NCBI GenBank assembly: GCA_039925965.1
Contig: JBDSXW010000032.1
Location: 1-64,000 of the forward strand
Direction: 5' to 3'
DNA: 64,000 nucleotides
Origin: JAZKFT01 sp039925965
GTDB taxonomy: Bacteria; Bacteroidota; Bacteroidia; Chitinophagales; Chitinophagaceae
Shown here piece after piece: positions 26,912 through 36,018 of this stretch (position 1 is the stretch's first letter; every line of letters begins with the position of its first letter). The position numbers were made by a program, and so were the translations under genes. Under the pieces are notes generated by a model. That model worked only from the letters and a program-made list of their open reading frames with translations. It did no database searches and had not been told where the DNA came from.

Positions 26912-27052
26912 GACTGCCTGCATTCTCCAAAGAAATCCTGTTACCCTTTCCGAAATCTCGAATCCGACAATTTCGTATAGTTCCGTTATGCCATTTGCAA
27001 AGGGAATTGTATTTTACTATGCGTAACGTTTTATCACGCCAACCAAATAGCT

Positions 27053-27394
27053 ATGAAAATGAAACTATTGCCTGCGGCGGCAAAACCATTTCTTTTTGTA
27101 CTCCTCATTGCTCTCCCGTTCCAAAGTTGCTACCATTACCGGGTGCTTACCACGCAAAGTGACCCCGCCACCGAACTACAGGAAAAAGTGCTATGGAGTT
27201 ATGCCTGGGGTTTAATCAACAAACCAAAGGAATTCATTGTGCCTAACTGCGATAAAAAAAACGCATTGGATGAAGTAACAATGACTACCAGTTTTGGCGG
27301 TTCAATACTCACCATTATTACCCTGGGCATTGTGTGCCCGGTAAAGGTTCAATGGCGCTGTCATAAGCCATTACAGCGGGTTGGAGATTTGTAG
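27053..27394 (+). CDS. Bor-like lipoprotein
   Basis: 113 residues. A lipoprotein signal peptide ends ALPFQSC, with lipidation at Cys26. The domain after it (VLWSYAWGLINKPKEF, VPNCDKKNALDEVTM, ILTIITLGIVCPVKVQWRC) resembles the Bor/Iss-type outer-membrane lipoproteins in length, the paired Cys and the 'ITLGI' segment. The resemblance was judged by eye. Role unknown. Confidence 0.6.
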   Translation: MKMKLLPAAAKPFLFVLLIALPFQSCYHYRVLTTQSDPATELQEKVLWSYAWGLINKPKEFIVPNCDKKNALDEVTMTTSFGGSILTIITLGIVCPVKVQWRCHKPLQRVGDL

Positions 27395-27403
27395 GAGGAG
27401 AAA

Positions 27404-27455
27404 GTCATTTGGTCAATAGTCATTTGGCCAATTGTCAGTAGGTCAATAGTCATCG
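27404..27455. repeat. TGAC-type heptamer repeat, minus orientation
   Basis: On the minus strand it reads as irregular 7-8 base units beginning TGAC (TGACTAT, TGACCTAC, TGACAAT, TGACTAT, TGACCAAA). It starts within ten bases of the Bor-like stop codon. A related array in the opposite orientation lies at 27870-27934. Confidence 0.6.
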
Positions 27456-27869
27456 TCGAACTAAAGGGGTCACTGGTTAAATTGTAAGTTCCGAGTATTG
27501 ATTATGGATTGTTGGGTAAAGCGATCAGCGATTAGGCACTGTGTAAATGCTTGCGGCGAGTACTGCGGCCCACATACAGGGCTATGGCAGAGACATCGCC
27601 TTAGAAGCGTTTATGACTAAAATACTTAGTGGCCTTTAGATATCTCTGGACAACCCAAATCCATCATTCAAACCCAAGTCAAAAAGCCTCCTAAATCCTC
27701 CAAAGGAGGACTTTTGAACCCTGCTATTTTATGTGAATTGAAAAATGTAAAAATGCGGCCATCAGAAACTATCAACCCGCAACACAGGGGCACCTTTCTC
27801 CGAGCGGAGAAGGGCCGGTGATGAGGCCACCCTAAAAAATCTCACCTATCACTTGCCCCGCTTTAGCCA
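27456..27869. other. Non-coding stretch between inverted repeat arrays
   Basis: No supported gene. It includes a G/C-rich hairpin-type repeat around 27682-27712 (CCTCCTAAATCCTCCAAAGG, then AGGAC) and another at 27795-27815 (CTCCGAGCGGAG). Both are similar in style to the CCCC/GGGG repeats at 360, 14500, 30100, 51902 and 59641. Confidence 0.45.
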
Positions 27870-27934
27870 ATGACCAATGACAACTGACTACTGACCAATC
27901 AACCAATCACCAATCACCAATCACCAATCAACCA
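27870..27934 (+). repeat. Heptamer repeats TGACNAN and ACCAATC before the FAD gene
   Basis: Four seven-base units beginning TGAC are followed by five or so ACCAATC units (27893-27929, some with an extra A). The array ends about 7-10 bases before the ATG of the FAD oxidoreductase, so it occupies the leader of that gene. Confidence 0.75.
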
Positions 27935-27940
27935 CTCCCC

Positions 27941-29464
27941 ATGCTCATCAAACCATTAATAAAACCGACCAACTTAAAAGCCTGGCCCAACCGGCACAAC
28001 ACATTGACCCAGAAATTGGACAACCTGCTGGAGATGCGTAATGGCGATTCGGGCAATGTGCTGAACGACTATAATGCCATGACCAAACAGATTCAGGATC
28101 TTATCGGCAAGGCCATCAAGGCCAATATGCGGATCAGGGCCCTGGGCGGCGGCTGGTCGTTTACTAAGGTGGCCGCCACCGAGGGCTGGCTGCTGGATAC
28201 CAAGCAGCTCAACATGGTGTTTAATGTAAGTAAAGCCAGTGTCAGCAACGCATACAAGGGCAAGCCGGAGAACCTGGTGTTTGCGCAGTGTGGCAATTCA
28301 GTAAAAGAGCTCAACGACTTTCTAAAATCTAAAAAAAAGGCGCTTAAAACTTCCGGCGCCAGTAATGGGCAAACAATTGTTGGCGCATTCAGCACAGGTA
28401 CACATGGTTCCGCCATTGATTTTGGAGCAACACCAGATTTTGTTGCCGGGCTGCACATCATCGTCAGCCCCGGCCGGCATGTGTACCTGGAACGCGCCAG
28501 CAACCCGGTGGTGAGCGATGCTTTTGTGGCCAAATTCCAAACGGAATTGATCCGGGATGATGAGTTGTTCAATGCTGCCCTGGTAAGCTTTGGCAGTTTT
28601 GGATTTATACATGGAGTGATGGTGGAGACAGAAGATCTCTATTTACTGGAGTGTTACCGCCAGCGCATACTATTGGATGCATCGCTTAAAAAAGTAATGC
28701 AGACACTCGATTTTACTGGTGTGAAATTCCTGCCGTTTAAAGAGGAACGCCCGTTTCATTTTCAAGTGGTGGTCAACCAGTATGACCTTGAGGGTGGAGC
28801 TTACGTTACCATCATGTACAAGCGGCCTTATACCGAAGACTATAAGCCGCCGGTGGAGAACACAGAAAAGGCCGGCCCCGGTGATGACCTGCCCACCTTT
28901 ATTGGAAAGTTAACGGAACTCGTACCTCTCGTCACCCACCTGATTGTGAACACGCTCGTCAAGCTTTCGTACTCACTTTTTGACAAACAATTGGGTACCC
29001 TTGGCGAGATTTTTTACAATAGTGATACCCGTGGCAAAGTGCTGAGCACAGCCCTGGGTATACCGATCAGTTTTGTAAACCAGGTAAACGACCTGCTGGT
29101 AGAGCTCAATAAAAAACAGGGTCCTTATGCAGGTATTTTTTCCTACCGGTATGTGAAGAAAACCGACGCCTTACTCGGTTTCACCAAATTTGACCATACC
29201 TGTATCCTCGAGCTCGATGGGGTAGATTCTGCACCCACCAAAAACTTCTACGATGTTGTATGGAAGGAACTCGATGCCAGGAATATACCTTATTCCTTTC
29301 ACTGGGGTAAAATCAATAACCTTAATACCACCAAAGTGATAAAGATCTATGGTGCCAATCGGGATAAATGGCTGGCCGCCAGGAATAAGTTGTTACCACC
29401 CACATCCATGACTGTTTTTTCTAATCAGATTATGAAGGATATGGGGTTGGATAAAACGGTGTGA
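27941..29464 (+). CDS. FAD-dependent oxidoreductase, D-arabinono-lactone/alditol oxidase type
   Basis: 507 residues. An N-terminal PCMH/FAD_binding_4 domain contains MRIRALGGGWSFTKVA, KTSGASNGQTIVGAFSTGTH and VSFGSFGFIHGVMVET, followed by a substrate domain of the lactone/alditol oxidase kind. In covalent flavoproteins of this group the residue after GGG is His; here it is Trp72, so FAD is probably bound non-covalently. No signal peptide. It stands alone between repeats and a convergent terminator, and its substrate is unknown. Confidence 0.8.
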   Translation: MLIKPLIKPTNLKAWPNRHNTLTQKLDNLLEMRNGDSGNVLNDYNAMTKQIQDLIGKAIKANMRIRALGGGWSFTKVAATEGWLLDTKQLNMVFNVSKASVSNAYKGKPENLVFAQCGNSVKELNDFLKSKKKALKTSGASNGQTIVGAFSTGTHGSAIDFGATPDFVAGLHIIVSPGRHVYLERASNPVVSDAFVAKFQTELIRDDELFNAALVSFGSFGFIHGVMVETEDLYLLECYRQRILLDASLKKVMQTLDFTGVKFLPFKEERPFHFQVVVNQYDLEGGAYVTIMYKRPYTEDYKPPVENTEKAGPGDDLPTFIGKLTELVPLVTHLIVNTLVKLSYSLFDKQLGTLGEIFYNSDTRGKVLSTALGIPISFVNQVNDLLVELNKKQGPYAGIFSYRYVKKTDALLGFTKFDHTCILELDGVDSAPTKNFYDVVWKELDARNIPYSFHWGKINNLNTTKVIKIYGANRDKWLAARNKLLPPTSMTVFSNQIMKDMGLDKTV

Positions 29465-29493
29465 GGTGCATGGGGGGCGCATATAAAACTTAA

Positions 29494-29537
29494 AAGGTCT
29501 GTTTAGACCCCCATTTTTGGGAGCCCGAACAGACCTT
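29494..29537. terminator. Bidirectional terminator between FAD gene and yhcH-type gene
   Basis: Outer stem AAGGTCTGTT (29494-29503) with AACAGACCTT (29528-29537), and an inner CCCCCA/TTGGG stem. On the minus strand it is followed by T-rich sequence (TTTTAAGTTTTAT). It separates two convergent genes. Confidence 0.65.
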
Positions 29538-29569
29538 CTAGGTTTGCAGTCACGCCAAATATATCAAGA

Positions 29570-30022
29570 CTATATCTTCACCTTCACCACGAGCTTCTTA
29601 ATCGCCCCCTCGCCAATCATGGGCGCATGAACATCCTCGGGCCAGAAGATGGTGAACTGATTGTCGGTGAGATCGAAATAAGTATCCGGGGCATCGTTGT
29701 AGAACACCACATCTTTCTCAGCGTTGTACTCGCCGCGCTGGTCTTTGCAATCGTTGCGGGGTTTGTAACCCATGGTTTCTTTACCGTTGATGCACAACTG
29801 AATATCGATATGCTTGTCGTGGCACTCAAATTTTGCAATTGACTCTGCCGCTGTCATACCATTTTTGTTGCTGACGATTACACGAATATTGTCGCCATCC
29901 ACTTCGTATTTGCCCACTTCGATTGCCGACAGGTCCAGCCCCTGCAGGTATTCAAATGCCTTTGCAAAATGCGGATGCAGGCCCGCGTATTTGCCGGCGT
30001 TAGCTAATGTATCTAGGATCAT
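29570..30022 (-). CDS. YhcH/YjgK/YiaL family protein
   Basis: 150 residues forming a single cupin-like domain: MILDTLANAGKYAGLHPHFA, YEVDGDNIRVIVSNKNGMTA, AKFECHDKHIDIQLCINGKE, FTIFWPEDVHAPMIGEG. The E...H.DIQ...E and PEDVHAP motifs carry the metal ligands. Members of this family (YhcH, EbgC, YiaL) sit with sugar-acid genes, and an isomerase or anomerase role has been proposed. Here it lies downstream of kdgK on the same strand, which agrees with uronate metabolism. Confidence 0.88.
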   Translation of the reverse strand: MILDTLANAGKYAGLHPHFAKAFEYLQGLDLSAIEVGKYEVDGDNIRVIVSNKNGMTAAESIAKFECHDKHIDIQLCINGKETMGYKPRNDCKDQRGEYNAEKDVVFYNDAPDTYFDLTDNQFTIFWPEDVHAPMIGEGAIKKLVVKVKI

Positions 30023-30347
30023 TTTTTAAATTTTAAGTTAAAGTGAAAAAACCCGCCAGCCAATGTTGGCGGACGGATTTTTGTTAGGTTGGCCTCACCC
30101 TCTTTCCCTCTCCTCCCGGAGAGGCACGGTGCTTTTGTGCATGGCCAAATTATATATCTTCCACATCATCTTTTGTACTTATCCAGGCTTGTATCAGCCC
30201 TCAAAGCTAACAAATCAGACATCAGACATCCGACATCAAAACATTGCTTTTGTACTTATCCAGGCTTGTGGCAACTCGTCAAGCCAGCAAATCAGAATAA
30301 CACACCGAATTGCAGTACATCAGACATCCGACATCCGACATCAAAAA
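30023..30347. other. Repeat-rich gap after kdgK
   Basis: No gene is supported. It holds a GCCAGCC/GGCGGAC-type hairpin (30055-30075), a CTCCTCCCGGAGAGG hairpin (30108-30122), and the tandem duplication and GATGTCN repeats described separately. Confidence 0.5.
30170..30345 (-). repeat. Tandem 77-base duplication with GATGTCN heptamers
   Basis: A 23-base direct repeat occurs at 30170-30192 and 30247-30269 (exact, 77 bases apart). Heptamers of the form GATGTCN (minus strand) follow each unit at 30215-30240 and 30320-30345. The last array begins right after the kdgK stop codon. Confidence 0.75.
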
Positions 30348-31373
30348 TCACCTCTGTACTCTTCCGCTGCCATCGCCTTTCACCAGTTCCTTTACCTCGG
30401 TAAGTGTGGCGTGGTTGAGGTCGCCGGGGATGGTATGTTTCAGGGCAGAGGCGGCTACGCCAAACTCAGCGGCATCGGGCATGCTCATGCCGGTTACCAG
30501 GCCGTAGATCAGGCCGCTGGCAAAGCTATCACCGCTACCTACACGGTCTACGATGCGCACACTGTATTGCTTGGTATGATAAAAGTCGGTGCCATTATAT
30601 ACCAGGGCGCTCCAGCCATTATCGCTGGCGCTATGGCTTTCGCGTAGTGATGATGCGATGAATTTGAAATTAAATTTTTCCTTCATCTGATGGAACACAT
30701 CCTTGAAGCCATCCAGGTTCAGTTCGCCCTTGGTTACGTCGGTGTCCCTGGCTTTGAAACCGAGGCACAGATCCGCATCCTCTTCGTTGCCAATACATAC
30801 ATCTACAAATTCGCAAAGGCCGGTCATTACTTCGCGTGCCTTTTCTTTAGTCCATAATTTTTTGCGGAAATTAAGATCGATACTGGTGGTAATCCCTTTG
30901 GCTTTGGCAGCTTTCAGTGCAGCCAAAGTAAGGGCGGCCGCTTTATCGCTCAGGGCGGGCGTAATACCGGTTGTATGAAACCAATCGGCCCCTTCCAATA
31001 TCTTGTCAAAATCAAATTCGCTGGCGTCTACGTCGGCGATGGAGGCACCGGCCCGATCGTACACTACCTGTGAAGCACGCATGCTGGCGCCGGTTTCCAG
31101 GAAGTATATTCCCAGGCGATCACCGCCACGTGCTACAAACTGGGTATCCACACCGTAGCGGCGCAGGTGGTTAATGGCGCTCTGGCCGATTGGGTTATTA
31201 GGTACCTTAGTCACAAAAGTGCCGTTCTCGCCATAATTACAAATAGCTGCGGCCACATTGGCCTCCCCGCCGCCGTAGGTTACATCAAAACTGTCGGCCT
31301 GAACAAAACGTTTGAAATCCGGAGTAGAAAGTCGGAGCATGATTTCCCCAAGTGTTACAACTTTTTTTGGCAT
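30348..31373 (-). CDS. kdgK: 2-dehydro-3-deoxygluconate kinase
   Basis: 341 residues of the PfkB sugar kinase family. It phosphorylates KDG to KDPG in the cytoplasm. Features: VTLGEIMLRLSTPDFKRF at the start, TYGGGEANVAAAICNYG (substrate lid and GG dipeptide), SIDLNFRKKLW, and the ATP/anion-hole motif RVGSGDSFASGLIYGL with the catalytic Asp. The neighbouring eda gene (KDPG aldolase, divergent) makes the KDG assignment strong. The stop codon is immediately followed by repeat DNA. Confidence 0.93.
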   Translation of the reverse strand: MPKKVVTLGEIMLRLSTPDFKRFVQADSFDVTYGGGEANVAAAICNYGENGTFVTKVPNNPIGQSAINHLRRYGVDTQFVARGGDRLGIYFLETGASMRASQVVYDRAGASIADVDASEFDFDKILEGADWFHTTGITPALSDKAAALTLAALKAAKAKGITTSIDLNFRKKLWTKEKAREVMTGLCEFVDVCIGNEEDADLCLGFKARDTDVTKGELNLDGFKDVFHQMKEKFNFKFIASSLRESHSASDNGWSALVYNGTDFYHTKQYSVRIVDRVGSGDSFASGLIYGLVTGMSMPDAAEFGVAASALKHTIPGDLNHATLTEVKELVKGDGSGRVQR

Positions 31374-31694
31374 GATCGTAATGGTTTTTTTAAGTAAAAA
31401 ATGAAATTGGTTGATTTGTATTTATCTTGAAACCCTGTTTTACAAAAGTGGTTAAAGGTAGCCGCAGAAATGAACATAATCACACAAAAAATCTGGGAAC
31501 GATTGCGTAAATTAATAGAACTTTCTTAGCTTAAATAAAATAACATTGCCCTATAGGATCACCTGATTATCAGCTTGCCAAAAATGAAACAAAATGCGAT
31601 TTGAAAGCCGGTTGCTCCTATGATCATAGCCATTCATTTTTGTTCCTTACCCTTTTGCAATGCAAGTGCTTTTACATTCGCTCAATAAAAAACC
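31374..31694. other. Divergent kdgK-eda control region
   Basis: About 320 bases between the two divergent start codons. No gene is seen. It must contain promoters for both, but I could not pick out a convincing TTTG/TAnnTTTG pair or an obvious palindromic operator. Confidence 0.4.
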
Positions 31695-32357
31695 ATGGAT
31701 AAAAAATCAGCCGTTTTACAGTTAATTCCCGAGCAGGGAATATTGCCTCTCTATTTTTACAAGGACACGGAAGTGAGTCTGAACGTATTGAAAGCCTTAT
31801 ACAGTGCGGGTATCCGCACGGTGGAGTACACCAACCGTGGCGAGGCAGCCCTCAGTAATTTTAAGGCCATGAAGCAATTGTGCGAGACCGAACTTACTGG
31901 AATGTACCTGGGCGTGGGCACTATTAAAAATGGCGAACAGGCTCAACAGTTTATAGATGCCGGGGCCGATTATATCATTTCTCCGGGCCTGGTGCCTACG
32001 GCTGCTGCCATAGCCGATAAAAACAATATGCTCTGGGTGCCGGGTTGTATGACGCCCAGCGAAATTATCGCCGCTGAAACCCTGGGTGCACAGTTTGTAA
32101 AATTATTCCCCGGCAATATCCTGGGTCCTGATTTTATGAGTGCAATCAAAGAACTATTCCCGAAGCTCCTGTTTATGCCTACAGGTGGCGTCGACACCAC
32201 CCCCGAAAATATGGGCGCATGGTTCAAAGCCGGTGTTTGTGCCGTTGGTATGGGCAGTAAGCTGATCAGCAAAAAACTGTTGGAAGCCAACGATTATGCT
32301 ACCATAGAAAGCCTGACCCGCGAAGTACTGGCGACCATTAAGCAGTTGCGTGGATAA
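31695..32357 (+). CDS. eda: KDPG / 4-hydroxy-2-oxoglutarate aldolase
   Basis: 220 residues. It splits KDPG into pyruvate and glyceraldehyde-3-phosphate. The class I aldolase residues are Glu44 and Arg48 (RTVEYTNRGEAA) and the Schiff-base Lys136 (GAQFVKLFPGNI), with phosphate-binding TGGVD downstream. Length is normal. It is divergent from kdgK and upstream of the uronate transporter, which fits the Ashwell pathway. Confidence 0.95.
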   Translation: MDKKSAVLQLIPEQGILPLYFYKDTEVSLNVLKALYSAGIRTVEYTNRGEAALSNFKAMKQLCETELTGMYLGVGTIKNGEQAQQFIDAGADYIISPGLVPTAAAIADKNNMLWVPGCMTPSEIIAAETLGAQFVKLFPGNILGPDFMSAIKELFPKLLFMPTGGVDTTPENMGAWFKAGVCAVGMGSKLISKKLLEANDYATIESLTREVLATIKQLRG

Positions 32358-32490
32358 GTGATAATGTAGTCATCAGAACTACCAGGGGGGTGGTGTATTT
32401 AATAATCAATATTCAATGCTCAATATTCACTGCTCAGTATTCCACAATCAAAAGTTTCAAAATTGGAAATTGAATATTAAGTATTAAAAA
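32358..32490. repeat. AT-rich filler repeats after eda
   Basis: A run of AATATTCAATNCTC-type units (32398-32445) and a TTTCAAAATTGGAAATTG motif. The same kind of text occurs at 10490-10530 and inside rnpA. Confidence 0.5.
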
Positions 32491-32497
32491 AAAGGTA

Positions 32498-32644
32498 TCA
32501 GAGTTGGAACACCCGCATCGGTAAATTCATCAACTTCTGCCCCGCTTTCCATTCCAACGCCTCGCCCCGAAAGCCATGGGACTGCGGGGTTTCCATTACA
32601 ATCGGGTGTAGGTCCGCATCGGTTGTGCTGCCATCAGCAATCAT
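32498..32644 (-). pseudogene. Short remnant reading frame between eda and exuT
   Basis: A 48-codon frame on the minus strand (MIADGSTTDADLHPIVMETP, ending NLPMRVFQL) with a stop just upstream of a possible in-frame FEKQL. The composition looks protein-like and it has the feel of the C-terminal end of a larger decayed gene. I do not recognise the family. It could equally be chance. Confidence 0.25.
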
Positions 32645-32698
32645 GAGCTGTTTTTCAAACTATTCATTGAATATTATCACAATAACACTTGCCTAATT

Positions 32699-34102
32699 AT
32701 GAACCCAACATCAACGATTGGAAATGTAAGAGAAGCCGTCGGCAAATATCGCTGGACAATCTGTGCGCTACTTTTTTTCGCCACTACCATTAATTATCTT
32801 GACCGGCAGGTGTTAAGCCTTTTGGAGCCGAGGTTGGCAGAAAAATATAACTGGACCAACAGTGACTATGCAAATATTACCGCCGTGTTTCAGTTTGTTT
32901 ATGCGATAGCCATGTTACTAGCAGGGCGGATTATTGATAAAATGGGTACCAAGAAAGGATATACCTGGGCCATTATTATTTGGTCTATTGGCGCAACATT
33001 GCACGCCCTGGCTATTCCGATTGGTAACGGCGTGGCCGTTGTTCTTGGATGGGTGGGTATTCTGGCAGTTCCGGTTTCCATTGCGGGATTTATGGTGAGC
33101 CGGGCTGTGCTGGCTGTAGGAGAGGCGGGCAATTTTCCGGCCGCTATTAAAGCCACTGCCGAGTATTTCCCAAAAAAGGAACGGTCGTTTGCCACAGGCA
33201 TATTTAACTCAGGTGCCAATGTAGGCGCCGTGCTGGCACCACTCACTGTACCCTGGATAGCGGATCATTGGGGCTGGGAGGCAGCGTTCCTCATTATTGG
33301 AGCCATTGGGTTTTTATGGATGTTTGCCTGGTTGCTGTTGTTTAAGAAGCCTGAGAACCAGAAACGCCTTTCTGCCGCAGAATATGCTTATATCACTGCT
33401 GATCGCGAAGCGGATCCTGTTGTAAGCAACCCCTCAGAAAAAGCCCCCGAAAAGGTAAGCTGGATGAAACTGCTGGGTTATAAACAAACCTGGGCCTTTG
33501 TTTTTGGCAAATTTATGACAGATGGGGTATGGTGGTTTTTCCTGTTCTGGCTGCCAGCTTATCTTAAAGCACAATATAATATGACTGGTGACGCCATCGT
33601 TTTTCCGCTGGCAGTGCTATATACTATTACTATGGTCGGCAGCATCAGCGGAGGCTGGTTTCCTACCTATTTTATGAATAAAAACAAAAACCTGCAGGCC
33701 TACGATGCGCGTATGAAGGCGATGCTTACCATCGCGGTAATACCCCTGGTAGTATTGCTGGCGCAGCCATTGGGTGGCGGAAGTTTCTGGGTGCCTGTAA
33801 TATTAGTTGGTATCGGTACCGCGGCACACCAGGCATGGAGCGCCAATATATTCACTACCGTATCGGATATGTTTCCTAAAAAAGCAATAGGTTCTATTGT
33901 AGGTATCGGGGGCATGGCGGGTGGTATCGGTGGCGTATTGGTTTCTAAAACCGGCGGCGCTTTATTCGATCATTACAAAGCACTCGGCCATGTACAAACC
34001 GGATATACAATCATGTTTGCATTTTGCGCCGTGGCCTACTTAATAGCCTGGGCGGTAATGAAAGCATTGGTGCCTACCTACAAACCCATTACAGATTTAT
34101 AA
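32699..34102 (+). CDS. exuT: MFS hexuronate transporter, ExuT-like
   Basis: 467 residues with about 12 membrane helices of the anion:cation symporter branch of the MFS. The conserved NYLDRQVLSLLEPRL in helix 1, GRIIDKMGTKKGY after helix 2 and VGEAGNFPAAIKATAEYFPK in helix 4 are typical of ExuT/GudP-type transporters. It imports galacturonate or glucuronate across the inner membrane. It follows eda and precedes gapN on the same strand. It starts at ATG 32699. Confidence 0.9.
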   Translation: MNPTSTIGNVREAVGKYRWTICALLFFATTINYLDRQVLSLLEPRLAEKYNWTNSDYANITAVFQFVYAIAMLLAGRIIDKMGTKKGYTWAIIIWSIGATLHALAIPIGNGVAVVLGWVGILAVPVSIAGFMVSRAVLAVGEAGNFPAAIKATAEYFPKKERSFATGIFNSGANVGAVLAPLTVPWIADHWGWEAAFLIIGAIGFLWMFAWLLLFKKPENQKRLSAAEYAYITADREADPVVSNPSEKAPEKVSWMKLLGYKQTWAFVFGKFMTDGVWWFFLFWLPAYLKAQYNMTGDAIVFPLAVLYTITMVGSISGGWFPTYFMNKNKNLQAYDARMKAMLTIAVIPLVVLLAQPLGGGSFWVPVILVGIGTAAHQAWSANIFTTVSDMFPKKAIGSIVGIGGMAGGIGGVLVSKTGGALFDHYKALGHVQTGYTIMFAFCAVAYLIAWAVMKALVPTYKPITDL

Positions 34103-34273
34103 TTTTCTGTTGGCTGATCCCAACTGCAATTAGAGGTGTTGTGCTGTTCATATACCGCATCCATTTCCGTTGGCTTCCGCCAACTGAAATGGATGATATA
34201 CAAGACGATTGCCCATTGAAAATGCATTTGTACAAAATGCCATTTATCAATCAATTAAACAAAAGGAAATACC

Positions 34274-35899
34274 ATGACTTTTCAAGAAGAAATCCGCTCA
34301 AAATTTGTAGCGGAAGATGCCATACCCGAAACTTTCCGGCTGGCGGGAGAAATAAACCAGAAAGAATACCTGAGCAATGGCGAAATGAAACATTGGGCTG
34401 GCGATGTCCATACCGTGTATTCGCCTGTTTGTATCGCCAGTCCCGAAGGGCTGGTTCGGAAAACGATCGGTTCTTACCCGGTTTGCACCGTAAAGGAAGC
34501 GATGGAATCGCTGGATGCGGCTGTGGCCGCCTACAACAACGGCCGTGGCGAATGGCCCGCGATGAGCGTAGCCAACCGCATTAAATGTGTAGAACGATTT
34601 ACATATAAGATGCTGGAACAAAAGGATATCGTGGTTAAACTGATCATGTGGGAGATTGGCAAATCCTACACAGATTCCGTGAAGGAGTTTGACCGTACGG
34701 TAGAATATATCAATGCTACCATCGACGCCTTGAAAGACCTGGACCGGAGTTCGTCCAAATTTGAAATAGAACAGGGTATCGTTGCCCAGGTGCGTCGCTC
34801 GCCGTTGGGGGTAGTGCTGTGCATGGGCCCATTCAACTACCCGTTGAATGAAACTTTTACCACCCTCATCCCTGCGCTGATTATGGGGAATACCATTCTG
34901 TTCAAACCACCGAAACATGGCACCCTGTTGCATTACCCCATGCTGAAAGCCTTCCAGGAATGTTTCCCGAAAGGCGTAGTGAATACGATCTACGGACGTG
35001 GTAATGTAATTGTAACCCCGCTGATGCAATCCGGCAAGATCAATTGCCTCACGCTGATTGGTAGCAGCAAGGTCGCGAACCAACTTAAGAAAGAGCATCC
35101 CAAAGTAAACCGTCTCCGGGCCATCCTCGGTCTTGATGCCAAGAACGCCGCGATCATTACTTCCAAAGCTGATGTGGACCTCGCGGTAAAGGAAACTGTG
35201 CTGGGTTCCCTGTCCTTCAACGGGCAGCGTTGTACGGCGCTAAAAATCATTTTCATACACAAGAGCATTGCAGATGAGTTTTTACAAAAACTCAGTGGCG
35301 AAGTAAATAAGCTTCCCTTTGGCATGCCCTGGGAAAAAGGCGTCGCATTAACACCGGTACCCGAGCCCAACAAGCCGGCCTACCTGAAAGAGTGCATCGA
35401 CGATGCCATCGAACACGGCGCCCGGATCGTAAATGAAAATGGTGGCACCACGGTCGAATCTTTTGTTTATCCTGCTATCATGTACCCTGTAAACGCTGAA
35501 ATGAAATTGTACCGCGAAGAACAATTTGGGCCGGTAATACCTGTGGTGCCATTCAGTAATATCGAAGAAACAATACAATACCTGATCGACTCACCCCACG
35601 GCCAGCAGGTAAGTATTTTCAGTAATAATGCCGACGAAGTAACCGCGCTGATCGATCCGCTGGTAAACCAGGTAAGCCGGGTTAATATCAACTGCCAATG
35701 CCAGCGCGGCCCGGATGTATTTCCATTTACTGGGCGCAAAGACAGCGCAGAAGGCACTTTGAGCGTAGCCGACGCATTGCGGTCTTTCTCTATTCGTTCA
35801 TTGGTAGCCGCCAAGCTGAATGATGCCAACAAAAAGATCATCAATGAAATTATTAGCGACCAGAGCTCAAACTTTTTGAGTACGAGGTTTATATTGTAA
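34274..35899 (+). CDS. gapN: NADP-dependent glyceraldehyde-3-phosphate dehydrogenase (GapN)
   Basis: 541 residues of the aldehyde dehydrogenase superfamily. It oxidises glyceraldehyde-3-phosphate straight to 3-phosphoglycerate with NADPH formation. Catalytic Cys320 lies in SFNGQRCTALK, the substrate part is VLCMGPFNYPLNETFTTLIP, and EEQFGPVIPV is intact. The usual general-base segment LELGGK reads LGLDAKN here, so the Glu is absent at that position. Its place after eda and exuT suggests it processes the triose phosphate formed from uronates. Another ALDH activity cannot be excluded. Confidence 0.85.
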   Translation: MTFQEEIRSKFVAEDAIPETFRLAGEINQKEYLSNGEMKHWAGDVHTVYSPVCIASPEGLVRKTIGSYPVCTVKEAMESLDAAVAAYNNGRGEWPAMSVANRIKCVERFTYKMLEQKDIVVKLIMWEIGKSYTDSVKEFDRTVEYINATIDALKDLDRSSSKFEIEQGIVAQVRRSPLGVVLCMGPFNYPLNETFTTLIPALIMGNTILFKPPKHGTLLHYPMLKAFQECFPKGVVNTIYGRGNVIVTPLMQSGKINCLTLIGSSKVANQLKKEHPKVNRLRAILGLDAKNAAIITSKADVDLAVKETVLGSLSFNGQRCTALKIIFIHKSIADEFLQKLSGEVNKLPFGMPWEKGVALTPVPEPNKPAYLKECIDDAIEHGARIVNENGGTTVESFVYPAIMYPVNAEMKLYREEQFGPVIPVVPFSNIEETIQYLIDSPHGQQVSIFSNNADEVTALIDPLVNQVSRVNINCQCQRGPDVFPFTGRKDSAEGTLSVADALRSFSIRSLVAAKLNDANKKIINEIISDQSSNFLSTRFIL

Positions 35900-35922
35900 G
35901 CGCAGGAATTTTAAAAGATTGC

Positions 35923-35954
35923 AGGGCTGTACTACTGAATAAGTGTACAGCCCT
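35923..35954 (+). terminator. Rho-independent terminator after gapN
   Basis: A perfect 10-bp stem (AGGGCTGTAC / GTACAGCCCT) with a 12-base loop, followed by TTTTTAG. It lies 24 bases after the gapN stop and ends the eda-exuT-gapN set. Confidence 0.85.
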
Positions 35955-36018
35955 TTTTAGTGGGTACCATCATTGTTCTTGTAATTGAAGAATAATGATG
36001 ATCACTCAGCCATACTGT

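Noticed and set aside
30170..30345. Possible CRISPR-like array after kdgK
   Set aside because: Only two copies of the 23-base repeat, the intervening DNA is itself repetitive, and no cas genes are present.
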